A stretch of DNA of 9,508 nucleotides from JAICLL01 sp035252155. Lineage in GTDB: Bacteria; Planctomycetota; Planctomycetia; Pirellulales; JAICIG01. Of this stretch, positions 1-7,206 are shown one piece after another; the first letter of the stretch is position 1, and every line of letters starts with the position of its first letter. The position numbers and the translations under genes are program-made. Below the pieces are notes generated by a model. It was not told the DNA's origin. It did not search any database and saw only the letters and a program-made list of their open reading frames with translations. The stretch spans positions 1 to 9,508 of the forward strand of contig DATFDL010000735.1 of the NCBI GenBank assembly GCA_035252155.1. The letters are read 5' to 3'.

Positions 1-378
1 GGCTCGCGCCTTCTGGAAGTGGGACGAGATGCTTACCGCAACGCGGATGAATCTGTGCTGGCGATGTTGCAAGGGCTCGAATACGTTCCCGTTCATCGCA
101 ACAATGGTATCGATGCGATTCTGAAGCAGGAGTTTGATGGTGGTCCTGTAACGATTCGGGTACAACGCCTAGGGGAAACTCTTCTTGATGCCGCGTCGAA
201 GCTTTCCAGAGCTTCGGCGGGCAAAGGCGCGAAGCTGATGTTTGTGGTAACTCTAGCGCGGGGCGGTTGTTTTGAGTTTGCAGACGAGTTGCCGACTGGC
301 GTCATCGCAGTTGAATCACCCGCGTTGGCTGTCCGCGATCACCTCGATAAGACGAGGGGTGAAAAAGGGTTTAGGTGA
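1..378 (+). CDS. 3' end of a truncated gene; possible restriction-nuclease-like C-terminal domain
   Basis: The reading frame is open from base 1 (GSRLLEVGRDAY...) to the TGA at 376-378, so this is most likely the C-terminal ~125 residues of a longer protein. A GTG at 19 would give a 119-aa stand-alone version, but I see no good ribosome binding site before it. Numbering from that GTG, residues 22-75 read like a small alpha/beta domain. A 'GIDAIL' segment (Asp32) is followed by a strand 'VTIRVQR' (residues 44-50) and then a strand 'LMFVVTL'. This resembles the D...(E/Q)xK layout of Mrr-type PD-(D/E)xK nucleases ('GIDG...QAKR'), but the expected catalytic Gln/Glu and Lys are replaced (Arg47 and Gln49), so it may be inactive. 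From memory, similar C-terminal ends occur on some DNA methyltransferases; that is weak. Seen: an open frame and the strand pattern. Inferred: nuclease-like fold and DNA-related role. It could equally be an uncharacterised domain. Confidence 0.6.
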   Translation, partial: GSRLLEVGRDAYRNADESVLAMLQGLEYVPVHRNNGIDAILKQEFDGGPVTIRVQRLGETLLDAASKLSRASAGKGAKLMFVVTLARGGCFEFADELPTGVIAVESPALAVRDHLDKTRGEKGFR

Positions 379-583
379 AAACGGGGTCAGAACGGCTAAA
401 CCGATTCGGAGGTCTCGTCCACGTCGACGCCGGTTCGGACGCCTCCGTCGATCCTTGCTTGCCGAAAAAGACAAGTGTCACCGCCCAAGGCCAAGAAAGT
501 TGCCAACTGCCAGTTCGGCTGCTACCATGCCGTGAAACCACACGGCGGCCGGCTCCTTTTACCCCTCATCAGGAGATCCTGCG
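379..583 (+). other. Intergenic leader with a short perfect hairpin
   Basis: This 205-bp gap lies between the truncated upstream gene and the protease. It contains a perfect 6-bp stem with a 6-nt loop at 529-546 (GCCGTG-AAACCA-CACGGC). No T-run follows directly, so it is not a convincing intrinsic terminator; a short pyrimidine stretch (ctcctttta) follows about 6 nt later. No confident -35/-10 pair is visible. The promoter for the protease gene presumably lies here. Reading frames that cross this gap do not look like proteins. Confidence 0.3.
571..575 (+). promoter_or_regulatory. Ribosome binding site of the serine protease gene
   Basis: AGGAG lies 8 nt before the ATG at 584. It supports that ATG as the start, which also places the first zinc-ribbon CxxC pair at residues 7-10, as expected for this architecture. 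Confidence 0.7.
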
Positions 584-2644
584 ATGGACCAGCAGTTCGC
601 GTGTCCGCATTGTACCAGGGCGGTTTCGGTGGCGGCGTCGTTCAGCGGCCAGATGCTGGCCTGCCCTTATTGTTCGGGCAAATTCAGCGTGCCGCGGTTC
701 TCGGCGGCTGAACCCGCAGCTCCCCAAATCAAACAGCCGGAAGCGCCCCAGATCAAAAAAAAGCCGGTAGGCTCAGCGCGGCGGACGAAAAAAACCGAGG
801 ACGGCGTGCTGGCCAAGCTGAAACAGCCTTATGTTTTGGCCGGCGCGGTACTGCTGGGCGCCTTCTTCGTGCCACTCTCGATTTATGTGGTGGTGCTCAT
901 GGCTGGGGCCCTGTTCCGAACGCCGGATGCCGGTCATGAGCCGGTCGAAGTGGCCTCCGCCGTCGGAGCCGCCGAGCAGCAGCCCGCGCCGACCGAGACT
1001 GCCCGCGCCACGCCCGCGGTGCCACTTGCGAACAACAATGTCGGTCAGCCGGTGGCGACGCCCAATGTTGCGCCCATCTCTCAGCCGGCGAATGTCGTTC
1101 CGGGCCAGGTCACCCCCATGTTTCCCGCCACGCAGCCCGTAGCAGTACAGCCTCAGCTGACGCAACCTCCCGTAGCGCCGCCCGCGGCGTTCCAGCCGCC
1201 CGGCGCTGGTCTTGCTGCAGCTCCGGCGGCCGGGAATGGTTCGGGCATACCGGGTAACACCGAACTCGAAGCGACCCGATTGGTCGACCAGGTCGAACCG
1301 TCGGTGGTGATCATCGACATCGGCACCAGCTTGGGCAGCGGCTTTGTCTATGACATGCAGGGCACGATCGTCACTAATTACCACGTGATCGAAGGGGCGA
1401 AGAAAGCAGAAGTCAAATTCACCGACAAAACCAGCGCCGAAGTGACCGGCTTTCTGGCGATCGCGCCGGGCAAGGATCTGGCCCTGCTGCGGATCAATCC
1501 GGCGGGCCACGCGCTGAGGCCATTGCGCGTCGCACCGACGCGGCCACACAAGGGCGAATCCGTGTTGGCCTTCGGCGCTCCGCGCGGCCTGGGCAGCACC
1601 GTCAGCGACGGCATCGTCAGCTCGTTGCGCCAAGGCACCGAGCTGCGCGACGTGTTCAAGCAGATGACCGGGGTGGACGTCTACACCGAGCATCAGCACT
1701 ACGATCTCGACGCCTTCTGGATTCAGACCACCGCCCCCATCTCGGGCGGCAATAGCGGCGGGCCGCTGGTGAACCTGCGGGGCGAGGGGGTGGGCCTCAA
1801 CACCTGGCACCGCACCGACGGCCAAAACCTGAACTTCGCCATCTCGGCCGAGCACATTGGGCGAATGATGGCCGGCACTCAAAGCGGCGTGCAACCTTTG
1901 GCCAATCTGCCGCCCCCGCGCGAGCAGCCCTTGGCCGCCGGCACGCCCCAGCGCACGCTAGAGTATTGGGAAGAGGTATCGCGGATCAACCGCACGCTGG
2001 CCGGGCGGATTAAAAAGCTTCGCCAGCCGCCGATTCCCGACGACCCGCGGATGTTGGTCGCCATGTTCCCCAAGATTTCGGGCACGTGCAAAAAACTGGG
2101 CGAGATGCTGCCCGAGGCCGCCGCCAAGCTCAAGGCCCTGAAGATCGACGACGTCGACCAAGAGCTGGTCGGGCTGGTGACGGTCGACGCCCTGACCTTG
2201 GAAAAAATCGGCGAGAACCTGCGTGACTTGGCGGTCGACGTCAAACTGCTGAAAAAAGTGGTTGCCCCCTTGGACACCGAAATTTTGGCCAAAAAAGCCT
2301 ACGGCAAGTACGACGACCTGGAATTGGGCGCGGCCTACGACGTACTTCGGATCAAGCTGACCAACCGCTATGGGTTGACCTTCGCGAGCCTGCTTACCGA
2401 CGGCCCGCGGACGAAGCCATCGAAGGCCAACGAGGCTGTGGCCTCGGCCGATGAATCGCAACCGGCCGATGGTGGCCCATCGCCGGCCGACGCCGAGCGC
2501 GAGAAAAAGGCGTCGGCGAAGCTGCAGTTGGCCAAGCAACTCGGCAAGACCGACGCCGCCAAGACGCGGCTGCAAAAGATCGTCGACGAGTTCGCCGGCA
2601 CCAAAGCGGCCGACGAAGCCGCCAAGTTATTGAAGGAGTGGTGA
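584..2644 (+). CDS. Membrane-anchored trypsin-like (HtrA/S1C-type) serine protease with N-terminal zinc ribbon
   Basis: This 686-aa protein has several visible parts. Residues 7-30 form a zinc ribbon from two CPxC pairs (Cys7/Cys10 and Cys27/Cys30). A basic stretch (57-70) precedes one membrane helix at about 83-110. Residues 113-225 are a Pro/Ala/Gln-rich linker. A trypsin-fold domain at about 229-430 has the triad His267 (TNYHVIEG), Asp298 (GKDLALL) and Ser391 (SGGNSGGPL). Residues 455-600 are largely helical without a family I recognise, and the end (about 637-686) is a charged helical segment of the tetratricopeptide-like kind ('ARERY..IV..FPGTKAA' type). No PDZ domain is visible, so it is not a standard DegP/DegQ. 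The positive-inside rule predicts a cytoplasmic zinc ribbon and an extracytoplasmic protease. By family, it would cleave misfolded or specific envelope proteins; its substrate is unknown. It is convergent with the next gene. Confidence 0.9.
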   Translation: MDQQFACPHCTRAVSVAASFSGQMLACPYCSGKFSVPRFSAAEPAAPQIKQPEAPQIKKKPVGSARRTKKTEDGVLAKLKQPYVLAGAVLLGAFFVPLSIYVVVLMAGALFRTPDAGHEPVEVASAVGAAEQQPAPTETARATPAVPLANNNVGQPVATPNVAPISQPANVVPGQVTPMFPATQPVAVQPQLTQPPVAPPAAFQPPGAGLAAAPAAGNGSGIPGNTELEATRLVDQVEPSVVIIDIGTSLGSGFVYDMQGTIVTNYHVIEGAKKAEVKFTDKTSAEVTGFLAIAPGKDLALLRINPAGHALRPLRVAPTRPHKGESVLAFGAPRGLGSTVSDGIVSSLRQGTELRDVFKQMTGVDVYTEHQHYDLDAFWIQTTAPISGGNSGGPLVNLRGEGVGLNTWHRTDGQNLNFAISAEHIGRMMAGTQSGVQPLANLPPPREQPLAAGTPQRTLEYWEEVSRINRTLAGRIKKLRQPPIPDDPRMLVAMFPKISGTCKKLGEMLPEAAAKLKALKIDDVDQELVGLVTVDALTLEKIGENLRDLAVDVKLLKKVVAPLDTEILAKKAYGKYDDLELGAAYDVLRIKLTNRYGLTFASLLTDGPRTKPSKANEAVASADESQPADGGPSPADAEREKKASAKLQLAKQLGKTDAAKTRLQKIVDEFAGTKAADEAAKLLKEW

Positions 2645-2782
2645 TGTCGGACCGAGCGGCGTAGGGCGGGCCGAGCGACGCGAGTCCCACCGTTTGGCCG
2701 AATCGCACTTGCCGCATCGCGCCACCGGAAATCGGCGGCGCTCGCAGTTTCGTTCCGCTCCGGGTTACGTAAGACATCGGAT
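2645..2782. repeat. GC-rich palindromic (REP-like) spacer between convergent genes
   Basis: This 138-bp gap separates two convergent stop codons. At 2661-2691 the sequence GTAGGGCGGGCC...GTCCCACC can fold: GGCGGG (2665-2670) pairs with CCCACC (2686-2691) at 5 of 6 positions. The heptamer CCGAGCG occurs twice, at 2652-2658 and 2671-2677. The 'gtaggg(c/t)ggg...tcccacc' form and a later 'cgttccgctccgggttacg' (about 2750-2768) resemble dispersed extragenic repeats that I recall from planctomycete genomes. It probably helps end transcription from both sides, although no T-run is present. The family assignment is from memory and unverified. Confidence 0.4.
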
Positions 2783-4420
2783 TTATGGTTGGGTAGCTCG
2801 ATCCCCACGCGCGCGAGCGCGTCTCGATGTGCTCGATTTCGGGCGTCGAATTCCTGGGCCATCCAGCGAGCGGATACGCTGCAGTTCGACCTTCGTAAAG
2901 CGATAGTCACAGCACGTGCCAAGGAACAATACCGTGGTGAGCGGGCATTGCCAGGCCGGTTGGAGCGATAACCGGTCGAAGTTGCCTTTCCAATCGATGT
3001 AGATTTGGCCATTGACCTTGGCCTCAAGTCCATCCGTTCGAACCGTGCATGCCACGGTGTTCTCGCCCGGTATTAAGATGCCACGATCGGGATGTGATGT
3101 TTCGTTGACATGCCATTCCTTGCCATCGAGTAAAAACAAGCCGCCGTTGCCGAATGCCGTCACGCAATACATGAATTGTCGTGTGCCGCCGGCGACCAGC
3201 CCCAAGTTGAAGTTCTCATGACGCGCGCCCGGGCGATCGGGCAGCTCGAAGACGACCGTCAAAACGTATTCGTCCGGCACGGAATAGGGCATCATGACTC
3301 GCGCCCAAAGGACGCGTTCGGGCGAGATGAGGTTTTTGCCGTCGAAGCGCCATACTCCGTTCACGACATCGCGATCCAAATCGATCGTGGCGAGCAGATT
3401 CACTGGTTTGCCGATCGTTTTGTAGGTTGGTTTGGCAGGCGCCTCGGGCATCTCAGGCTGGCTTTGCTCGACGGCTTCGCCCGTCGATGCGGCGTGCTGC
3501 GCGTCGGCATCTCCGCTCGGCGGTGAACCCGCGCTCGGTAGAAGGGACTCATTTGGCTCTGCGACGATTGGCCGCGCCGGCAGCGGCTCGCTGCTGCGGA
3601 CAATTTGTGGATCTTGTGGCGGCGGCGGATCTGGGATCGGTGCAGCCGGGCGGCTTGGCGAGGCATTCGCCATGGGGTCTACGGCACTCTGGGCCGACGC
3701 ACTCGCCTCAGCAACAGGCCCCGGAGTGGCGGCTTGCCCGGACGCATCCTCGACAACCTCGGCGAACGATGCCGCCTGGATTCGATCGGCGGCCGCGGCC
3801 CGAGCCGCGGCGATCGTTTCGCGATATGACTCCTCAGCGGCCGGCTTGCCGAGGGGTAATAGCATCAGCCCTCCGACAGCAGCCGTTCCGATCAGCAGGC
3901 CAGCCGCAGCGGCCGCAATAATCACCGGTTCTCGCCAAAACGGTCGGCGAGGCTGGTCGGTATCCTCGACAGGCGCGGCGCGCGGCGCCACGAGCGGGAA
4001 CATGACCTCCACTGCACCACCGGCTGGAAGCTTCGCGGCGGCTGGAAGCATCGTGGCCAGCGGCGGGACCCGCGGCAAGTCGGGCGGAGCCGGCGGCGTC
4101 GCCCACGAACCAGGCGGCACGATGGGCTGGGGCGCCGTCTGCGTCGTCGATCGCAGCCGCTCATCGTAAGCTTGGCGTTTTGCCGGATCGAGCAGGCAAA
4201 GCCTCGCGGCCGACACCTCGTTGAGCAGTTTTTGGCTCAGCGCGCCATGAGGACCCGACTGCAACGACCGCAAATGAGCCATCTGTCGGTCGGCCGCCGA
4301 CTCGATCACATCCGCATCGTCTTCAAACAGTTCCAGTCCGAGCAGCCGATAGTGGTTTGGGGGCTGGTCCTTGGGCGGAATGCCGAACCATTTGTAATAG
4401 GGGTCGAATGAATCGGACAT
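2783..4420 (-). CDS. Membrane protein: J-like N-terminal domain, one TM helix, lectin/glucanase-like C-terminal domain
   Basis: The protein is 545 aa. Residues 1-20 carry the planctomycete-type opening DSFDPYYKWFGIPPKDQPP. Residues 23-90 look like a degenerate J domain: 'HYRLLGLELF' starts it and 'LLDPAKRQAYDERL' (76-89) ends it. The HPD tripeptide needed to stimulate Hsp70 is absent, so a chaperone role is unlikely. After a Pro-rich stretch comes one membrane helix (about 165-190), a long Pro/Ala/Ser linker (190-335), and a beta-rich domain at about 338-515 (NLLATIDLDRDVVNGVWRF ... IDWKGNFDRLSLQP ... ITKVEL-like 'FTKVELQRI'). That domain resembles the DUF1080/concanavalin-like fold and probably binds or acts on carbohydrate outside the cell. 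The last 29 residues are basic and low in complexity. The start at 4420 is chosen because the family opening begins there; no Shine-Dalgarno is visible. It lies 44 bp after the preceding gene, likely in one operon. Confidence 0.85.
   Translation of the reverse strand: MSDSFDPYYKWFGIPPKDQPPNHYRLLGLELFEDDADVIESAADRQMAHLRSLQSGPHGALSQKLLNEVSAARLCLLDPAKRQAYDERLRSTTQTAPQPIVPPGSWATPPAPPDLPRVPPLATMLPAAAKLPAGGAVEVMFPLVAPRAAPVEDTDQPRRPFWREPVIIAAAAAGLLIGTAAVGGLMLLPLGKPAAEESYRETIAAARAAAADRIQAASFAEVVEDASGQAATPGPVAEASASAQSAVDPMANASPSRPAAPIPDPPPPQDPQIVRSSEPLPARPIVAEPNESLLPSAGSPPSGDADAQHAASTGEAVEQSQPEMPEAPAKPTYKTIGKPVNLLATIDLDRDVVNGVWRFDGKNLISPERVLWARVMMPYSVPDEYVLTVVFELPDRPGARHENFNLGLVAGGTRQFMYCVTAFGNGGLFLLDGKEWHVNETSHPDRGILIPGENTVACTVRTDGLEAKVNGQIYIDWKGNFDRLSLQPAWQCPLTTVLFLGTCCDYRFTKVELQRIRSLDGPGIRRPKSSTSRRARARGDRATQP
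4385..4420 (-). repeat. Shared 5' coding segment, copy 2 (pairs with 5686-5721)
   Basis: The first 12 codons of the 545-aa gene match the first 12 codons of the 418-aa gene at 30 of 36 positions. All six differences are transitions and four are synonymous. Residues 3-10 (DSFDPYYK) are identical. The match stops at codon 12; neither the upstream sequence nor the following codons align. Confidence 0.85.
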
Positions 4421-4464
4421 AGCAGGTCGTCAGGCGCGCGGTCGAACGGCACAGCGAAGTTTGT

Positions 4465-5721
4465 TCAACGCTTCATCAAAAGTCCCACTCCCGTACAACG
4501 TCTTTCATCAAACTTGCCAATGATCCCGATCACCGGGGCGCCGCCGAAGCCTAACTTTTTCTTGGCCCCGCCACCGGTGCCGCCGAACCACGCGCTCTCA
4601 TATGAATCGCTCTCGTCGAGTGTACCGTCTTTGACGCGCATGAAAACAATCGACAGCCCGTCCACATAAAGACCGGCTTTGACGATGATGCCGCCGACGG
4701 CGTAGCCTTCTTTGGCCTTTGCGATGACTAGCATCTTGGGTTCGGACCCGTGCTGGTCGCCCAGCAGTTCTTTTCCGTCGGTGGCGCGAAAGATCGGCCT
4801 AACCGTCTGAACAATCTCGCTTCCAAAGCCCGGCGTTGTTCCAATCTCGAGGCCGAGGAGAAGGCCGCCGTCCGGCGCCTGGTCTTGGAAGATCGAACCC
4901 CGCGCCGTTCCTAAAATCTCGGTGCCTCCGGTGATGGAAACATCGCCGGTTTGATTCACGGGAGCTTGCCCTGGCTGGGACGATGACGACACGGATGGCG
5001 GCTCGGCGCCGCTGCCACTGACTTGCCGCACCGTCAACTGGGCAGCCTGGATCAACGCCATCGATTCGGCTTGGTCGACGGTCGGACAAGCGATGGTGAC
5101 TACGACTTGCCGGCGGCCCTCAAAACGAAAAATGTCGGCCGACTCGATGGATCCCTCCGCCATGAAATAAGTCACCCGAACAGCCCGCTTCCCGCCGACT
5201 CGACCCGCTTCGACCGCATGCACGGTATGCTTGTCTCGCAGGACCCTGATTTCGCAGGGCAGCGTTTGCTCAAAATAGGTTGCTCCGTCGGTGGCCGCAG
5301 GTGGCTCGCGCACCTCAGCCTGGATGACGGCACGACGGCCATTGGCAGACGTGGGTCCAACCCAAATCCAACGCCGTCCCGTGCCCCCTGCCGGCAAGCG
5401 GATTGCCTCCGGCGCCGCGGGACCGGCCGCTGGTAGGAAACCTGTCGGCAAACGCATGGCATGTCCAGCGAAGGTGACTTCGGGCCCAAGCTGAGCGATC
5501 GTCCGAGCGTCCGCCACCCAATGGGGCCGATCCGCCGAATCTGCCACCGAAGAGCTTATTTCGGAATTGAGCTTTTCGTTCAGCCGAGAGCGAGCTAGTT
5601 GCGGCCCAACCACCGTGGCGGCGACGCCCGCACAGCACACCAGGCACAGCGTCGCTGCCGCGCCCAGCAAAGCAATGAGCACGGCAAACCGTTTATAGTA
5701 GGGGTCGAACGAATCGGGCAT
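4465..5721 (-). CDS. Membrane-anchored protein with conserved planctomycete-type C-terminal beta domain
   Basis: The preferred start is the ATG at 5721, giving 418 aa. A GAAGG motif lies 8 nt upstream, and the protein then opens with MPDSFDPYYK like its neighbour; the frame could also start at 5781 (438 aa). Residues 12-38 are one membrane helix (AVLIALLGAAATLCLVCC...), directly after the DSFDPYYK motif, so the J-like domain of the neighbour is missing here. Residues about 70-235 form a mixed domain I do not recognise ('RRWIWVGPTSANGRRAVIQA'). After a Ser/Gln/Pro linker (238-258), residues 265-418 form a Gly-rich beta domain ('GGLLLGLEIG', 'EGYAVGGIIVKAGLYVDGL', 'DSYESAWFGGTGGG', 'VIGIIGKFDERRCTGVGLL'). 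I recall this domain as frequent in planctomycete surface proteins, and its Gly-rich repeats suggest a jacalin-like fold; function is unknown. It is the first gene of a probable two-gene operon with the 545-aa gene. Confidence 0.8.
   Translation of the reverse strand: MPDSFDPYYKRFAVLIALLGAAATLCLVCCAGVAATVVGPQLARSRLNEKLNSEISSSVADSADRPHWVADARTIAQLGPEVTFAGHAMRLPTGFLPAAGPAAPEAIRLPAGGTGRRWIWVGPTSANGRRAVIQAEVREPPAATDGATYFEQTLPCEIRVLRDKHTVHAVEAGRVGGKRAVRVTYFMAEGSIESADIFRFEGRRQVVVTIACPTVDQAESMALIQAAQLTVRQVSGSGAEPPSVSSSSQPGQAPVNQTGDVSITGGTEILGTARGSIFQDQAPDGGLLLGLEIGTTPGFGSEIVQTVRPIFRATDGKELLGDQHGSEPKMLVIAKAKEGYAVGGIIVKAGLYVDGLSIVFMRVKDGTLDESDSYESAWFGGTGGGAKKKLGFGGAPVIGIIGKFDERRCTGVGLLMKR
5686..5721 (-). 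repeat. Shared 5' coding segment, copy 1 (pairs with 4385-4420)
   Basis: These are codons 1-12 of the 418-aa gene (MPDSFDPYYKRF), with 30 of 36 bases identical to the start of the downstream gene. Two of the six changes alter the protein (Ser2 to Pro and Trp11 to Arg). It may be an old partial gene duplication or a shared N-terminal tag kept by selection. Confidence 0.85.
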
Positions 5722-5853
5722 GGCAAAGGCCTTCACCGTCTGGCATGTCGTCTTCCCGTGCAAAAGCATACCGATCCGCACACTGAAGGTCTACCACACC
5801 GCAAACCGGCCGCGGGTGATTTAAGTCCGCAGGGTGGCGATGGGGCCGATGGC
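5722..5853. promoter_or_regulatory. Divergent intergenic region
   Basis: This 132-bp gap separates the divergent starts of the 418-aa gene (-) and the permease (+), so promoters for both should lie here or just inside the coding ends. I found no convincing -35/-10 pair, operator palindrome or riboswitch. If the 418-aa gene started at 5781 the gap would shrink to about 72 bp. Confidence 0.35.
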
Positions 5854-7206
5854 GTGAAACAGCCCGACCCGCCGCAACTGGTGCGCGGCATCGGTCTGTG
5901 GCAGGCGACCTCCCTGAACGTGGCCAACATGATCGGCGTCGGCCCGTTCATCACCATTCCGCTGTTCTTACAGACGATGGGTGGGCCGCAGGCACTGGTG
6001 GGTTGGCTGGCCGGGGCGGTGCTCGTGCTTTGCGACGGCCTGGTCTGGAGCGAATTGGGCGCGGCGCTGCCCGGCAGCGGCGGCACCTATCATTATCTGC
6101 GCGAAATCTTCGGCCGCTTGCCTGGAGGACGGCTGCTGCCGTTTCTTTTCATCTGGCAGTTCTTGCTGAGCGGGTCGCTGGAGCTGGCCTCCGGCTATAT
6201 CGGCGCGGCGGGCTACCTGAACTACGCATTGCCCGGCCTTAATGAGACGTTGGCGGAATGGCACGTACCGCATGCCCACCACATGGTGGCGGCGGCATTG
6301 GCGCTGGCCGTGGCCGCGGCGTTGTGCCGGCCCGTCCGCTCGATCGGCCGCCTGGGGCTTGTGATGTGCGGCGGAACGCTGCTCACCGTGCTGACCATCA
6401 TCGTCGCGGGGTTTTGGCATTTCAATGCGGCGCTGGTGACGCTGCCCGAGGGCGCTTGGCGGCTCGACCGCGGTTTTGCCCTGGGCCTGGGCGGAGCGAT
6501 GACAATCGCCGTTTACGATTACCTGGGCTACTACAACATCTGCCATTTGGGCGAAGAGGTGCGCGACCCCGGCCGCACGATCCCGCGGGCGGTGATCGGC
6601 TCGGTGCTGATCGTGGCTGCCCTGTACCTGCTGATGAATCTGGCGATCATCGGCGTGGTGCCGTGGCAAGAGGCGATGCGGTCGCAGCACATTGGCGTCG
6701 ATTTTATCGAGCGGCTGTTCGGCAGTCGCGCGGCTGCGGCGTTCGCCTGGCTGATTATCTGGACCGCCTTGGCGGGTACGTTCGCCATGACCCTGGGCTA
6801 CTCACGCATCGCCTACGCCGCCGCGCGGGGCGGCGATTTCTTTGGCAGCTTTGCCTGGCTGCATCCGGTGCACCGCTATCCGGCGATCTCGCTGTTTGCG
6901 ATTGCCGGATTGACCGCGGTGGCGTGTTTCTTTCCGTTGGAGCAGCTGATCGACGCGGCGGTGGTCGTGCGGATCGCGGTGCAGTTTATCGGGCAGATCG
7001 CGGCCTTGCACGTCTTACGCACGACGCGGCCCGAAACGCCGCTGCCCTTCCGGATGTGGCTTTATCCGCTGCCCGCCTTGATGGCCCTCCTCGGCTGGCT
7101 TTTCATTCTCAGCACGCGCAGCGGCTGGATGCTCCGCGGCGCCGCGGCGGTGGTCGGAATCGGGTGTGTGGTCTACGCGCTTTGGCGAAGCAGGCGGCGC
7201 GATTAG
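5854..7206 (+). CDS. APC-superfamily amino-acid permease
   Basis: The start is inferred as the GTG at 5854 (450 aa). The frame stays open upstream to 5599, but that extension runs antisense through the neighbouring gene and reads as non-protein; a GGGG 10 nt before the GTG is a weak ribosome site. The protein has about 12 hydrophobic helices. TM1 carries the broken-helix signature NVANMIGVGPF (residues 22-32). The region after TM6 has 'GEEVRDPGRTIPRAVIGS' (233-250), the typical (E)E..(N/D)P.R.IPRA loop of APC/LAT transporters. TM6 is unusual in its aromatic run DYLGYYN (222-228). By family it would import or exchange amino acids, coupled to H+ or as an antiporter; the substrate cannot be told. 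Length matches the family (about 440-500 aa). It is divergent from the surface-protein operon and has no close partner. Confidence 0.85.
   Translation: MKQPDPPQLVRGIGLWQATSLNVANMIGVGPFITIPLFLQTMGGPQALVGWLAGAVLVLCDGLVWSELGAALPGSGGTYHYLREIFGRLPGGRLLPFLFIWQFLLSGSLELASGYIGAAGYLNYALPGLNETLAEWHVPHAHHMVAAALALAVAAALCRPVRSIGRLGLVMCGGTLLTVLTIIVAGFWHFNAALVTLPEGAWRLDRGFALGLGGAMTIAVYDYLGYYNICHLGEEVRDPGRTIPRAVIGSVLIVAALYLLMNLAIIGVVPWQEAMRSQHIGVDFIERLFGSRAAAAFAWLIIWTALAGTFAMTLGYSRIAYAAARGGDFFGSFAWLHPVHRYPAISLFAIAGLTAVACFFPLEQLIDAAVVVRIAVQFIGQIAALHVLRTTRPETPLPFRMWLYPLPALMALLGWLFILSTRSGWMLRGAAAVVGIGCVVYALWRSRRRD

Noticed and set aside
23..90. CRISPR array or tandem repeat anywhere in the window
   Set aside because: No regularly spaced repeats were found on either strand; the only repeats are the two 36-nt gene starts and the short spacer repeats already listed.
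529..546. Hairpin upstream of the protease as intrinsic terminator
   Set aside because: Only 6 bp of stem and no adjacent T-run; kept only as a structural note.
773..1894. Long - strand open frame inside the protease gene
   Set aside because: It is a GC-driven shadow of the + strand gene: the reading opposite the catalytic domain has no motif, whereas the + strand has an intact triad and zinc ribbon.
3432..4169. + strand open frame antisense to the 545-aa gene
   Set aside because: Translation is Gly/Ala/Ser low-complexity from the linker of the opposite gene, without a ribosome site or family motif.
5599..5853. Upstream extension of the permease frame to 5599
   Set aside because: It runs antisense through the 5' end of the 418-aa gene and its translation (His/Arg/Gly-rich, no pattern) is not like a permease N-terminus; the GTG at 5854 gives the normal length.
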